A stretch of DNA of 64,000 nt from Psychrobacter sp. Choline-02u-9 (GCF_002836505.1 NZ_PJBF01000047.1:1-64000); one strand, 5' to 3'; counted from the stretch's first letter, positions 8,398 to 17,874 are shown. The notes: generated from the letters alone by a model not told the origin. Numbers and translations: made by a program.

Positions 8398-9882
8398 ATG
8401 CACCACGTTCAGCAGCTCATCAATGGTCAGTTCGTACAATCAAATACCGACGAATGGATTGATATCACCGATCCAGCAACTCAAGAAGTCATCGCAAAAG
8501 TCCCTCAAACCACCAATGATGAGATTAATCAAGCGGTTGCCGCCGCACAGACAGCGTTTGAAACCTGGCGCAAAACGCCAATCACCACGCGTGCGCGTAT
8601 CTTTTTAAAGTATCAATCTTTGATTCGTGATCATATGGATGAGCTGGCAGAAATCTTGACCGCAGAGCAAGGCAAAACGATTGCAGATGCACGCGGTGAT
8701 GTGTTCCGCGGTCTAGAAGTGGTAGAGCATGCCGCTGGTATTGCCAATCTGCAAATCGGCGACTTCGTAGAAAACGTGGCGTCAGGTGTCGATACTTATA
8801 GTATTTGGCAGCCACTCGGCGTTTGCGCTGGTATCACACCGTTTAACTTCCCAGCGATGATTCCACTATGGATGTTCCCAATGGCGATTGCTACGGGTAA
8901 TACATTTATCCTAAAACCGTCTGAACAAGATCCGATGGTGACTATGCGTTTGGTTGAGCTAGCGATTGAAGCGGGCGTACCAGAAGGCGTGCTAAACGTA
9001 GTACATGGCGGCAAAGCAACCGTCGATGCTATCTGCGACCATCCAGATATCAAAGCCGTTTCTTTCGTCGGTTCTACTCATGTAGGCAAACATGTCTATG
9101 AGCGTGCAAGCCAGTCAGGTAAGCGTGCCCAGTGTATGATGGGCGCGAAAAACCATGGCGTTATCCTACCTGATGCTAACAAAGAGCAGACGCTCAATCA
9201 GCTAGCAGGCGCAGCATTTGGTGCCGCTGGTCAGCGCTGTATGGCACTATCGGTCGTCGTACTGGTAGGCGCAGCAGGTGAGTGGATTGATGAGATTAAA
9301 GCCAAAGCAGAAAGCTTAATCGTCTCGGCTGGTAAGCATGACAAAGACTTGGGCCCACTGATTTCTCCTGCCGCAAAGGCCCGTGTCGAGCATTTGATTG
9401 GGACTGGCGTAGAAGAAGGTGCGAGCTTGATTCTAGACGGTCGCGGAATTACTGTTGAAGGGTTCGAAAAGGGTAACTTCGTTGGTCCAACTATCTTTGA
9501 TAATGTCACAAGTGATATGCAAATTTATAAAGAAGAAATCTTTGGTCCAGTACTATGTATTATGCGTGCTAACACCTTGGACGAAGCGATTGCACTATTG
9601 AATGCCAATCCACATGGCAATGGCACGGCGATATTTACTCAGTCAGGGGCAGCTGCACATAAATTCCAGCAAGACATTCAAGTTGGTCAAATCGGTATTA
9701 ACTTGCCAATCCCTGTGCCACTACCTATGTTCTCGTTCTCAGGTTCACGTGGCAGCAAGCTTGGTGACTTAGGTCCTTATGGTAAGCAAGCGGTCCAGTT
9801 CTATACTCAGACCAAGACTGTGACGGCACGTTGGTTTGATGATGAAGCAAGCCGCGGTGTCAACACAACGATTTCAATTTAA
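8398..9882 (+). CDS. mmsA: CoA-acylating methylmalonate-semialdehyde dehydrogenase
   Basis: An NAD-dependent aldehyde dehydrogenase of 494 residues that converts methylmalonate semialdehyde plus CoA to propionyl-CoA and CO2, the last step of valine breakdown. The nucleophile is Cys281 in [10 protein letters not shown]. The motif MMGAKNH (248-254), instead of the usual ELGGKSP, marks the CoA-acylating MMSDH subgroup, which lacks the general-base Glu of hydrolytic aldehyde dehydrogenases. The NAD-binding motif FVGSTHVG is at 223-230. AAGGATATCTT precedes the ATG. It lies upstream of the isobutyryl-CoA oxidation genes, 219 nt before the next start and with no terminator seen between. Confidence 0.93.
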   Translation: MHHVQQLINGQFVQSNTDEWIDITDPATQEVIAKVPQTTNDEINQAVAAAQTAFETWRKTPITTRARIFLKYQSLIRDHMDELAEILTAEQGKTIADARGDVFRGLEVVEHAAGIANLQIGDFVENVASGVDTYSIWQPLGVCAGITPFNFPAMIPLWMFPMAIATGNTFILKPSEQDPMVTMRLVELAIEAGVPEGVLNVVHGGKATVDAICDHPDIKAVSFVGSTHVGKHVYERASQSGKRAQCMMGAKNHGVILPDANKEQTLNQLAGAAFGAAGQRCMALSVVVLVGAAGEWIDEIKAKAESLIVSAGKHDKDLGPLISPAAKARVEHLIGTGVEEGASLILDGRGITVEGFEKGNFVGPTIFDNVTSDMQIYKEEIFGPVLCIMRANTLDEAIALLNANPHGNGTAIFTQSGAAAHKFQQDIQVGQIGINLPIPVPLPMFSFSGSRGSKLGDLGPYGKQAVQFYTQTKTVTARWFDDEASRGVNTTISI

Positions 9883-10101
9883 TCGTCAGCTCATTGTCTT
9901 TTCAGTATGACATTTTGTGTTTTCGGTATGACGATCATGCGACTTGCGGTACTATTAAACGCACTTTTATTATCGTTATGCCGCTATCATGTCGCGCTAA
10001 TGTCTTATAAAATCTCTGACCAACATTTTCATTAGAGCTTTTATTAACGTTTATCTGAGATTTAAGCCCTATATTTGATCTATAAGAACAAGGATGACCC
10101 T

Positions 10102-11262
10102 ATGGATTTTTCATTGACCGATGACCAAGTCGCCTTTCGCCAAACCGCCCGTCAGTTTGCGCAAAAAGAGCTAAAGCCAAATGCTGCTGAATGGGATCGT
10201 AACTCGCATTTCCCAATAGATGTGATCAAAAAATCTGGTGAGCTTGGATTTTTGGGGCTATACACCAATCCAGAGTATGATGGCTTGGGCCTGCCAAGAC
10301 TGGACTCAGCGATGGTATTCGAAGAGCTTGCATGGGGCGACACGGCTGTAGCAGCGTATATGAGTATTCATAACATGGCCGCATGGATGATTGGTGAATA
10401 TGGCAGCGATACGCTATGCAAAAAATATCTGCCCAATATGGTCAGCGGTGAGTGGCTTGGCAGCTATTGCTTAACAGAACCAAACGCAGGGTCTGATGCA
10501 GCTTCTTTACGTACCAAAGCGGAGAAGCAAGGCGAGCATTACGTACTGAACGGTGAAAAAACCTTCATTTCTGGCGCAGGCTCAACCGATGTATTGGTAG
10601 TGATGGCGCGTACTGGTGATGCTGGGCCAAAAGGCGTGTCAGCGTTCGTTGTAGACGCCAATAGTGCTGGTATCGAATATGGCAAAAACGAGCACAAAAT
10701 GGGCTGGAAAGCACAGCCGACACGCACGACTAGCTTTAAAGATGTAAAAGTGCCAGTAGAGAACCTGATAGGTGAGGAAGGTCAAGGCTTTCGTATCGCT
10801 ATGAAAGGACTAGATGGTGGTCGTATTAATATCGGTATTTGTGCAGTAGGAACGGCACAAGCGGCGTTAGAGACCGCAACCAGTTACGTGCAAGAGCGCA
10901 GCCAGTTTGGTAGTGCAATTGCCAACTTACAGTCAGTACAGTTTAAACTTGCTGATATGTTGACTCAGACCATTGCCGCGCGCCAAATACTGTATCTAGC
11001 AGCTGATAAAGTCGACAACAATGATGGACAAGCGTCTACCTACTGCGCGATGGCAAAACGTCTGTCTACGGATCTTTGTTTCGATGTTGCCAATGAAGCT
11101 CTGCAGTTGCACGGCGGCTATGGTTATCTAAATGAGTATCCGCTTGAGCGCCATGTGCGAGACTTGCGTGTCCATCAAATCTTAGAAGGCACCAATGAGA
11201 TCATGCGAGTGATTATTTCACGTCAGGTCTTGCAAGATGAAGGGTTAAGTCAACTTCGCTAA
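10102..11262 (+). CDS. acyl-CoA dehydrogenase, probably isobutyryl-CoA dehydrogenase
   Basis: An FAD flavoenzyme of 386 residues that introduces the alpha,beta double bond into an acyl-CoA. It has the family signatures YCLTEPNAGSDA (substrate/FAD binding), QLHGGYGYLNEYPLERHVRD, and the catalytic-base Glu362 in ILEGTNEIMR. The substrate is inferred: the next genes are a hydratase, 3-hydroxyisobutyryl-CoA hydrolase and 3-hydroxyisobutyrate dehydrogenase, which points to isobutyryl-CoA to methacrylyl-CoA. The start was moved to ATG 10102, which has AAGGATGACCCT in front; an ATG at 10075 in the same frame is upstream of that ribosome site. It is the first gene of a tight run, with 32 nt to the next gene. 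Confidence 0.88.
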   Translation: MDFSLTDDQVAFRQTARQFAQKELKPNAAEWDRNSHFPIDVIKKSGELGFLGLYTNPEYDGLGLPRLDSAMVFEELAWGDTAVAAYMSIHNMAAWMIGEYGSDTLCKKYLPNMVSGEWLGSYCLTEPNAGSDAASLRTKAEKQGEHYVLNGEKTFISGAGSTDVLVVMARTGDAGPKGVSAFVVDANSAGIEYGKNEHKMGWKAQPTRTTSFKDVKVPVENLIGEEGQGFRIAMKGLDGGRINIGICAVGTAQAALETATSYVQERSQFGSAIANLQSVQFKLADMLTQTIAARQILYLAADKVDNNDGQASTYCAMAKRLSTDLCFDVANEALQLHGGYGYLNEYPLERHVRDLRVHQILEGTNEIMRVIISRQVLQDEGLSQLR

Positions 11263-11294
11263 TTTATCTCGTTTTACTGAAACAAGGATGTTTT

Positions 11295-12077
11295 ATGACA
11301 GATTATACAAATCTACAGCTATCAATTGATGGCCATACCGCAACATTGACGTTGAACAACCCACCGGCACATACGTGGACGATGGACAGTCTACATGCAC
11401 TTAAGCAGCTCATTACCGACCTTAATGCCAACGACGATGTCTATGCACTGATCGTGCATGGAGATGGCGAAAAGTTCTTTTCAGCTGGTGCAGATTTAAA
11501 CAATTTTTCAGACGGTGATAAAGGCCGTGCCATCAGCATGGCGATTGCATTTGGTGAGGCATTCGAAGCGCTATCGGCCTATCGCGGTGTCAGTATCGCT
11601 GTCATCAATGGCTATGCAATGGGCGGCGGACTAGAGTGTGCGCTCGCATGTGATATCCGTATTGCAGAAGCGCACGCACAGATGGCACTGCCAGAAACAG
11701 GCGTAGGATTATTGCCATGTGCTGGCGGCACACAGAACCTACCTATGTTAGTAGGGGAAGGTTGGGCCAAACGCATGATACTGTGTGGTGAGCGGATCGA
11801 TGCAGATACGGCATTGCGTATCGGTCTGGTTGAAGAGGTCGCTGCAAAAGGTGAGGGATTGCAAATCGCTCAAGCCTTGGCAAAAAAAGTCGCTAAACAG
11901 TCTCCTGTTGCTATCAGTTATTCCAAGAAACTTATTCAAGCGGCTAGAGACACCCCGCCTGCGCAGAACCTCATCCATGAGCGTGAAGCTTTCGTGAAGT
12001 TGTTTGATACCAACGATCAGCGCGAAGGGGTACAGGCCTTTTTAGAAAAACGCAAACCCAATTGGCAAAACAAATAA
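11295..12077 (+). CDS. enoyl-CoA hydratase (methacrylyl-CoA hydration likely)
   Basis: A crotonase-fold protein of 260 residues. The oxyanion-hole stretches are FFSAGADLNNF (about 62-72) and NGYAMGGGLECALACD (about 105-120). The catalytic Glu pair is represented by the Glu in GLECALA and in ALPETGVGLLP. It would hydrate methacrylyl-CoA to 3-hydroxyisobutyryl-CoA if the operon assignment is right; the family also hydrates crotonyl-type substrates. AAGGATG precedes the ATG. It sits 32 nt after the dehydrogenase and 59 nt before the hydrolase gene. Confidence 0.88.
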   Translation: MTDYTNLQLSIDGHTATLTLNNPPAHTWTMDSLHALKQLITDLNANDDVYALIVHGDGEKFFSAGADLNNFSDGDKGRAISMAIAFGEAFEALSAYRGVSIAVINGYAMGGGLECALACDIRIAEAHAQMALPETGVGLLPCAGGTQNLPMLVGEGWAKRMILCGERIDADTALRIGLVEEVAAKGEGLQIAQALAKKVAKQSPVAISYSKKLIQAARDTPPAQNLIHEREAFVKLFDTNDQREGVQAFLEKRKPNWQNK

Positions 12078-12136
12078 ACAGCGGTCAAAACGCTTGAGCC
12101 ATAACACTTATTCTTTAATCTTTGTAGGTCACTTTT

Positions 12137-13396
12137 ATGACAGCAGCTACCGACAATACCCAAAACTCTTCGAACAATACCGAGCAAGAGGCCTCTGTAT
12201 TGTTCAATACTGAGCTGACAGATTGCGGGCACTTGATTGGGATCATGACACTTAATACACCCAAATCGCTTAATGCACTTAGCGTTGATATGTGTCAATT
12301 ATTGTCAGCACAGCTAGAGCAGTGGCAAGCGGACGAGCAAGTGGTAGCGCTTGTGTTAAAGGGCGCAGGGGATAAAGCGTTCTGTGCGGGCGGTGATATT
12401 CGTAAACTCTATGACAGCATGTCTGCCAGTGCACCAATGCCAAACCCGTATGCTACTGAGTTTTTTAGTCACGAGTACCGCCTCTATCGTCAAATGCACT
12501 TTTATCCAAAGCCACTAATACTTTGGGGTGACGGTATCATCATGGGCGGCGGTATGGGACTGATGGCAGGATGTAGTCATCGTCTAGTCACTGAGCGTAC
12601 GCGTTTTGCCATGCCTGAAGTCACTATTGGACTGTTCCCTGATGCATCTGGTAGCTGGTTTTTGCAGCGTATGCCTGCTAAGACGGGTTTGTTCTTAGGT
12701 CTAACTGGCGCGATGTGCAATGGCAGTGATGCGCTATTGGCTAATCTGGCGGAGTATGCTGTTGCCAGTCAGGATTATGATACTGTCATGCAGCGCCTCA
12801 AACAGAGCGACTGGCAGGCAGTCGATAACACGAGCGGTGCAGATAAGTGCCATAGCAATAGTGCGCATAGTATTGTCAGCGGGGCACTTGCTGAGCTGCC
12901 AGTAGCCGAACTACCTGATAGTAAGCTTGCAACTTACTGGCAGCCTATTCAGCAACTGATGAATAGCGGTGGTCTGGCTGATATCGATACGTTGCTACAA
13001 AGCGATGAAGCACTCATGCAGCTAAACCAAGACTTTGCAGCAGACAGTTGGACTCAGCGAGCAGTTGCAACCTATCGGCATGGCTGCCCAGTCACGGCTG
13101 CATTAACCTATGCGTTGTATCACAAAGTCGCTGACCTATCGATCGAACAAGTACTGTATTTAGAGACCAATGTCGCAGTACATTGCGCGGCCAATCCTGA
13201 TTTTAAAGAAGGCGTGCGGGCATTATTAATTGATAAAGATAGAAAGCCCAAATGGTCGCGTTCATTGGCAGACTGTCTAAGTGTAGAAGGGCAGGCGTAT
13301 ATCGATAAGCACTTTGTCAATCCTTATCCAAAAGGTGAGCATCCTTTGAGCGATTGGTTAGGTAGTGATGCTTTGGGTAGTCAGTATGTCCGCTAG
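12137..13396 (+). CDS. 3-hydroxyisobutyryl-CoA hydrolase
   Basis: A 419-residue crotonase-superfamily thioesterase that releases 3-hydroxyisobutyrate from its CoA ester. It carries FCAGGDIRKLYDS, the segment WGDGIIMGGGMGLMAGCSHR that forms the oxyanion hole, and MPEVTIGLFPDASGSWFL with the catalytic Glu/Asp pair; these are the signatures that separate HIBCH from plain hydratases. The length is a little above the usual 350-385 because of a polar stretch around residues 230-250. Its placement between hydratase and mmsB matches the pathway order. It removes methacrylyl-CoA-derived thioester and so limits its toxicity. Confidence 0.9.
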   Translation: MTAATDNTQNSSNNTEQEASVLFNTELTDCGHLIGIMTLNTPKSLNALSVDMCQLLSAQLEQWQADEQVVALVLKGAGDKAFCAGGDIRKLYDSMSASAPMPNPYATEFFSHEYRLYRQMHFYPKPLILWGDGIIMGGGMGLMAGCSHRLVTERTRFAMPEVTIGLFPDASGSWFLQRMPAKTGLFLGLTGAMCNGSDALLANLAEYAVASQDYDTVMQRLKQSDWQAVDNTSGADKCHSNSAHSIVSGALAELPVAELPDSKLATYWQPIQQLMNSGGLADIDTLLQSDEALMQLNQDFAADSWTQRAVATYRHGCPVTAALTYALYHKVADLSIEQVLYLETNVAVHCAANPDFKEGVRALLIDKDRKPKWSRSLADCLSVEGQAYIDKHFVNPYPKGEHPLSDWLGSDALGSQYVR

Positions 13397-13524
13397 TTGC
13401 CTAAAAGAAATTTATAACATAAGAACAATCAGCGATTTTATAAAGTTTTAAAGAAGGGTGCTAAGACATAAGATAGCAGCATTCTTTAGTAAGCAATACT
13501 CGCTAGTAAACACTGTTAAATAGT

Positions 13525-13542
13525 ATGTAGCAATAGCTACAT
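13525..13542 (+). promoter_or_regulatory. small hairpin just upstream of the mmsB ribosome site
   Basis: ATGTAGC and GCTACAT form a perfect 7-bp stem around AATA, ending about 12 nt before AAGGAG of mmsB. It lies in the only long gap (170 nt) of the run and may reflect a processing site, a weak attenuator or an operator; none is proven. Confidence 0.35.
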
Positions 13543-13566
13543 TATAAATCATCAAGGAGTGATGAG

Positions 13567-14511
13567 ATGGGTACAAAGGATATAAGTACAATGAGTAATG
13601 ACCCCAGCAAACCAAATATTGCCTTTATCGGGCTGGGTAATATGGGCGCGCCAATGGCGGAGAACTTGTTAAAAGCAGGTTATGCACTGTCTGTTTTTGA
13701 TTTGTCTGAGGTTGCAACCCAGCGCCTAGCACAAGCAGGTGCTAGGGTGGCAGACAATCCTAAAGATGCTGCGAGTAACGCTCAAGTTGTGATTAGTATG
13801 TTGCCTGCAGGTCAGCATGTACATTCGGTGTACTTGGGTGATAGTGGCTCTGATGGGTTACTTGCAGAACTGCCAAAAGGCACGCTTGTGATTGACAGTA
13901 GTACGATAGCAGCTGCTGATGCAAGGACAGTAGCAGAGGCGGCAAGTAAGCTTGGGATAGATTTCTTGGATGCACCAGTCTCTGGCGGTACAGGTGGGGC
14001 AGTTGCTGGTAGTTTGACCTTTATCGTCGGTGGCGATTCTGCTGCTTTTGCTAAGGCTGAGCCAATACTTGCCGTGATGGGAAAAAACATCTTTCATGCT
14101 GGAGAGCACGGCGCAGGACAAGTCGCAAAAATTTGCAACAATATGCTGTTAGGTATTCTGATGGCAGGCACGGCAGAAGCGATTAATCTAGGCGTCAAGA
14201 ATGGTTTAGACCCCAAGGTGCTATCAGACATCATGCTGCAGAGCTCAGGGCGTAACTGGACACTAGAAGTTTATAACCCTTACCCGAAAGTCATGGAAAA
14301 TGTGCCCTCTAGCAATGGCTATCAAGGCGGTTTTATGAGCAAATTGATGCAAAAAGATTTGAACCTTGCGATGCAGACTGCTCAAGACACTGAAGTAGAA
14401 ACGCCAATGGGTGCTAAAGCAACAGAGTTATATGCCTCACATACTGTAGAGAATGGTGATAAAGATTTCTCTAGTATTATCGGACGTCATGATGTCTCAT
14501 TATTGTCCTAA
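13567..14511 (+). CDS. mmsB: 3-hydroxyisobutyrate dehydrogenase
   Basis: An NAD-dependent beta-hydroxyacid dehydrogenase of 314 residues that oxidises 3-hydroxyisobutyrate to methylmalonate semialdehyde, the substrate of MmsA. The Rossmann motif FIGLGNMGAPMAENLL lies near residue 20. The substrate-binding motif DAPVSGGTGGAVAGSL lies near 138, and the catalytic Lys is in GAGQVAKICNNM near 184. The start at 13567 is supported by AAGGAG 7 nt upstream; an internal ATG ten codons later is the alternative. It is followed by a strong bidirectional terminator shared with the convergent iclR-type gene. Confidence 0.93.
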   Translation: MGTKDISTMSNDPSKPNIAFIGLGNMGAPMAENLLKAGYALSVFDLSEVATQRLAQAGARVADNPKDAASNAQVVISMLPAGQHVHSVYLGDSGSDGLLAELPKGTLVIDSSTIAAADARTVAEAASKLGIDFLDAPVSGGTGGAVAGSLTFIVGGDSAAFAKAEPILAVMGKNIFHAGEHGAGQVAKICNNMLLGILMAGTAEAINLGVKNGLDPKVLSDIMLQSSGRNWTLEVYNPYPKVMENVPSSNGYQGGFMSKLMQKDLNLAMQTAQDTEVETPMGAKATELYASHTVENGDKDFSSIIGRHDVSLLS

Positions 14512-14645
14512 GCATAACTCTCTTAACTTTGTCTCTTTTGGATGTAACCTTCTTAGACATATCGATTCTTAAACATACCAGTATTACGAATTTTTCGTAT
14601 CACTAGTAGGTAGCATTAATTAAGAGAATGCATTTGCTAAAAAGA

Positions 14646-14685
14646 AAAAAGGTCTACGCTAAAATCATAGCGTAGACCTTTTTTT
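14646..14685. terminator. bidirectional terminator between mmsB and the IclR gene
   Basis: A perfect 15-bp stem, AAAAGGTCTACGCTA against its complement, with a 6-nt loop. An A run lies on the left and a T run on the right, so it can serve both converging genes. Confidence 0.92.
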
Positions 14686-14702
14686 ATGGCTAATAGACTG
14701 TG

Positions 14703-15461
14703 TTAGCTTTGCAGATCGTAGACGAGCGTCTGAACGTCTTGCGCAGCTTTCTGTAGGCGTGGTACATGAGTCAGCAGATCGTCGAGTGATACTCGTATAG
14801 TTGGTGCATGCAAATAGAGAGAAGCCAGATAGCGTGACTTTTTGTCGAGTATAGGTACAGCCACTGCCACCATCTCAGAGATAAACTCCTCATTATCGAT
14901 GCCGATACCAGTATCAGCGATACGATCAAGCTCGGCATTTAATGCATCGATATCAGTAATCGTATTCTTAGTGAACTTATCTAGTGGTAACCCTTGTAAT
15001 ATTTTCATACGGCTAGTCGTAGATAATTGGCTTAGATAGAGCTTGCCAGTCGCTGTACACCACATGGGTGATTTTGCTCCGACAGGAAGATAAATCTGTA
15101 GTGGTAAGGTCGTTTGAGCACGGTTGGTATAGATCATATTCATATGATAAGGAATACCAATGCCGCAAGTTTCTTTTAGCTCGTCAACCAGCTTTTGCAA
15201 AATCATCTGCCGTTCGTTAAAAAATAACCGTTGCTGCCAGAGCTCAACGCTCAAATTGCGTACGCGCTTACCAGGGATAATACCGCCACCAATATCAACA
15301 GTCAAAAAACCATCATCAACCAAATTTTGAATCAATCTATGAATGGTCGGTTTAGGGATATCTAGCTCCTGTGAGAGCTCAAGTGGAGAAAGCGGTTTTG
15401 AAGCATAGGACACTGCTTCGATGATTTCTAGGACACGGGTAATCGACGATACTTTAGGCAT
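14703..15461 (-). CDS. IclR-family transcriptional regulator
   Basis: A 252-residue regulator with an N-terminal winged helix-turn-helix (about 1-65, SYASKPLSPLELSQELDIPKPTIHRLIQNL) and a C-terminal IclR effector domain (about 80-245) containing GIGIDNEEF and VAVPI motifs. IclR proteins bind small acids or aromatics. Its position, convergent with and directly after the valine/isobutyrate genes, suggests it regulates them, but no operator could be proven. No other regulator is in the island. Confidence 0.88.
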   Translation of the reverse strand: MPKVSSITRVLEIIEAVSYASKPLSPLELSQELDIPKPTIHRLIQNLVDDGFLTVDIGGGIIPGKRVRNLSVELWQQRLFFNERQMILQKLVDELKETCGIGIPYHMNMIYTNRAQTTLPLQIYLPVGAKSPMWCTATGKLYLSQLSTTSRMKILQGLPLDKFTKNTITDIDALNAELDRIADTGIGIDNEEFISEMVAVAVPILDKKSRYLASLYLHAPTIRVSLDDLLTHVPRLQKAAQDVQTLVYDLQS

Positions 15462-16054
15462 ATATATGGCTCGTTAGGAGTAAAGAAATAGAGCAGGTAG
15501 TATCACAAGGTTTTCATAAATAAGACAAATAGTGACAATACTGACGTTCTATAACAAATCTATTATAACAACTAATTTAGCATAATATTCGCTTGAGGCA
15601 AGCGTTAGTCGCGTTATATGAGATCATTTATATCGTTTTATTTGTTGGTGTAGATTTTCTTATATAAGTAACAATAGATACGTCAACTCACAAGCCACAC
15701 TATTTGGTAAGGTTAAGCCATATAACTGTCATTGAGTCGGACGATATTTTAGATAATTATGTGGACATGTTTTGCAATACCCTTACATAAACATTAAGCA
15801 AGCGAAGTCTCATGTTTACGCTGTTTGGTTACTTTAAGGACGTTATGTAACATAAAAGCGAATTTTTGCAGATTGGTGTAGCAATTATTACAGTACCTAT
15901 GCAATCTTTACATAATGGCAAATAAAAACAGCATCAGTAGGGGTGACTTTTTAAGTCAGAATTGTTTTAATCACCTCAACAAAATGATGGTTTAACAAAA
16001 GCACAATCATCGTTTTTTATGGGCGGGTTTATTTCACACTTTAGGAGAATAATT
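15462..16054. other. long intergenic region before the outer-membrane barrel gene
   Basis: Nearly 600 bp with no gene. Two small palindromes are visible: CGCTTG/CAAGCG around AGG at 15590-15604 and TTATGT/ACATAA around A at 15843-15855. Both could be operators of the divergent genes. The last 100 bp are a probable 5' UTR ending in TTTAGGAGAATAATT before the ATG. No RNA gene could be recognised. Confidence 0.4.
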
Positions 16055-16927
16055 ATGAAATTGATTAAATTGACGGCAATCTCTGCTGCTGTTCTAGCAT
16101 CAACTGCTGCATTAGCTGCTGATCCAGTTATCGTTGTTGATGACAACGCTGCAGTTGCATATGAAGCTGAGCCAGTTGCTGTTGCCTATCAAGCAGAACC
16201 TGCTGCTTATGCATACAATGCTGACGCTGGTGTAGTAAGCAACACTACTGGTGCGGTACTTGGTGGCACTAAAACTTTGTTCCAAACAGCTATTAACCCA
16301 GCATCTGTTAGCGCTGAAGTTGGTACTCTAGGTTATGGTGCGAATATCGGTTGGTCAATGAATGAGAAAACTGAACTACAAGCTGGTTGGGCAGGTGGCG
16401 ATGTAGCTGACCTTTTCGGCGGCGACTTTGATGCAGACGACGTAAACTATGATGTAGATGCTGACTTTAGTAACCCATACCTAGGTGTACAATTACGTCC
16501 TACTGGTAACTGGTTCACAGTTGGTGCTGGTATCATCGTTCCAGACAACGATTTTGATGTAACTGCTAACTCTGAAGGACCAAACTTCAGAATCGACAAC
16601 GTTGATTACAACGCTAGTGAAACTGGTACCCTACAAGGTACTATGGAGCATCGTAACAAACTAGCTCCTTATGCGACTGTTGGCTTCCGTCCAAACATCA
16701 CAAATAACTTCGGTCTATTTGGTGAAATTGGCGCAGCTTATATGGGTAAAACAGATGCTACCGTTACTTCAAGTAATGCAGATGCAGATGTAACAGCAAC
16801 TACGGTAAATGGTACTACTACTGTTAAAGGTAGTGATGTAGCCAAAGCTGCTGAGCAAGAGCTAGAAGATAAAGACTGGTTAGAATGGTTGCCAATCGTT
16901 AAAGTTGGTGCAACTTACCGTTTCTAA
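16055..16927 (+). CDS. outer-membrane beta-barrel protein, YfaZ-like
   Basis: A 290-residue exported protein. The signal peptide is residues 1-21, ending ALA. After it comes an Ala/Glu/Tyr-rich low-complexity stretch with repeated AEPVAVAYQ-type units (about 30-55), then alternating beta-strands rich in Gly and aromatics and a C-terminal KVGATYRF ending in Phe, as outer-membrane barrels need for BAM recognition. Acidic loops (FGGDFDADDVNYDVDADF) suggest surface or ion-binding loops. The YfaZ assignment rests on overall resemblance and is tentative. The start was set by AGGAGAATAATT before ATG 16055. The strong ribosome site, long leader and double terminator suggest high expression. Confidence 0.7.
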   Translation: MKLIKLTAISAAVLASTAALAADPVIVVDDNAAVAYEAEPVAVAYQAEPAAYAYNADAGVVSNTTGAVLGGTKTLFQTAINPASVSAEVGTLGYGANIGWSMNEKTELQAGWAGGDVADLFGGDFDADDVNYDVDADFSNPYLGVQLRPTGNWFTVGAGIIVPDNDFDVTANSEGPNFRIDNVDYNASETGTLQGTMEHRNKLAPYATVGFRPNITNNFGLFGEIGAAYMGKTDATVTSSNADADVTATTVNGTTTVKGSDVAKAAEQELEDKDWLEWLPIVKVGATYRF

Positions 16928-16928
16928 T

Positions 16929-16996
16929 CTAATGACAGTTTAAATACTGTCATTAGTAGAAAACAAAAAAACGATCCTTTTTAGGGTCGTTTTTTT
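16929..16996 (+). terminator. tandem hairpins ending the outer-membrane gene
   Basis: The first hairpin is a perfect 11-bp stem (16929-16939 with 16946-16956). The second is ACGATCC/GGGTCGT at 16971-16990, flanked by A and T runs, and is a classical terminator usable from both sides. Confidence 0.88.
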
Positions 16997-17058
16997 ATGC
17001 TTAAAATAATGAAAGATATTCTAAAAATCAGGTTTGAACTTTACTTAGAAAACCTTGC

Positions 17059-17874
17059 TTAAAAAACGATGACAGTCTGCTGCGATTGTAACGTGGCAAT
17101 GCGGTAAACAGATTGGTAATCTGTGTTCTTAATATCAGTGATTACAGAAGAAGCGTTAATCTCTCTATTATTTTCAATCAAGCTAGGAATAAGGTGAGAG
17201 TAATCCATACCTAAGCCTTGAGCTAATGTATATTGGTTCACTTTGATAAAGCTTTCTTTTATTTGCCATAATAGTTTGGTAGTGCGTTCTCGTTGATCTT
17301 TAGAGAGCCCCTGTAAAATGATCAGCTCGTTCTCTGAATAGAAACGCTTGACTACATGCCACGCAATATTATTGGTCTCTATATCGATACCAGCAGGACG
17401 CTGATGACTGATAACAACCGCTATTTTGCTATGTAAACGTGTACAATTTGTCTGATTCGATTCTGTAGTTTGCTTTGAACTACTAGCTCCTGTATGGCTA
17501 AAGCATACGTAATGCTGACTATTAACGAGCCGATAGGGAAAGCTTGACTCATCCAAGGTGTCATCTATTTCTAATTTTTTGAGCAGCTCTTGTAATAGTT
17601 GCCTGACGCCTTGCCGCTGCTGCTGACGCTGTTTACGTGCTAGAGCAGGTACTGAGTGTCTAGGTGCTGCTGTCGCCACCTGATAGTGCCAGCTTAGATT
17701 ATTGAGCTTAATGATGCCTTTATACGACGTATTACAGGATGACAACCATAATGACTTGTTCCATAAGCTTCCAGTGACTAAATGACTGATTGACTCACTC
17801 ACTTGAGCAGTCACACACCATGTCGTGGTGTCGAGTTGAGTATACTGTATTTGGGTAAGGTTGGAAGTCGGCAT
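17059..17874 (-). CDS. 4'-phosphopantetheinyl transferase (Sfp/EntD superfamily)
   Basis: A 271-residue enzyme that moves phosphopantetheine from CoA to a carrier-protein Ser. The family motifs are present: FSHTG (His127), GIDIE with metal-binding Asp164 and Glu166, and WQIKESFIK with Glu207 and Lys211 (WxxKEAxxK). A first motif may lie in PRHSVPALAR (71-80). The N-terminal half is poorly conserved and contains a Gln/Arg-rich patch (80-95). No non-ribosomal peptide or polyketide synthase lies nearby, so its carrier protein is unknown. The distance to Pal is over 200 bp and it is probably transcribed alone. Confidence 0.82.
   Translation of the reverse strand: MPTSNLTQIQYTQLDTTTWCVTAQVSESISHLVTGSLWNKSLWLSSCNTSYKGIIKLNNLSWHYQVATAAPRHSVPALARKQRQQQRQGVRQLLQELLKKLEIDDTLDESSFPYRLVNSQHYVCFSHTGASSSKQTTESNQTNCTRLHSKIAVVISHQRPAGIDIETNNIAWHVVKRFYSENELIILQGLSKDQRERTTKLLWQIKESFIKVNQYTLAQGLGMDYSHLIPSLIENNREINASSVITDIKNTDYQSVYRIATLQSQQTVIVF

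Noticed and set aside
4049..12077. DMSP demethylation-type cluster (DmdB-DmdC-DmdD-like ligase, dehydrogenase and hydratase)
   Set aside because: The first ligase is DmdB-like, but the dehydrogenase and hydratase are embedded with 3-hydroxyisobutyryl-CoA hydrolase, MmsB and MmsA, which fit valine/isobutyrate catabolism better. No DmdA is present.
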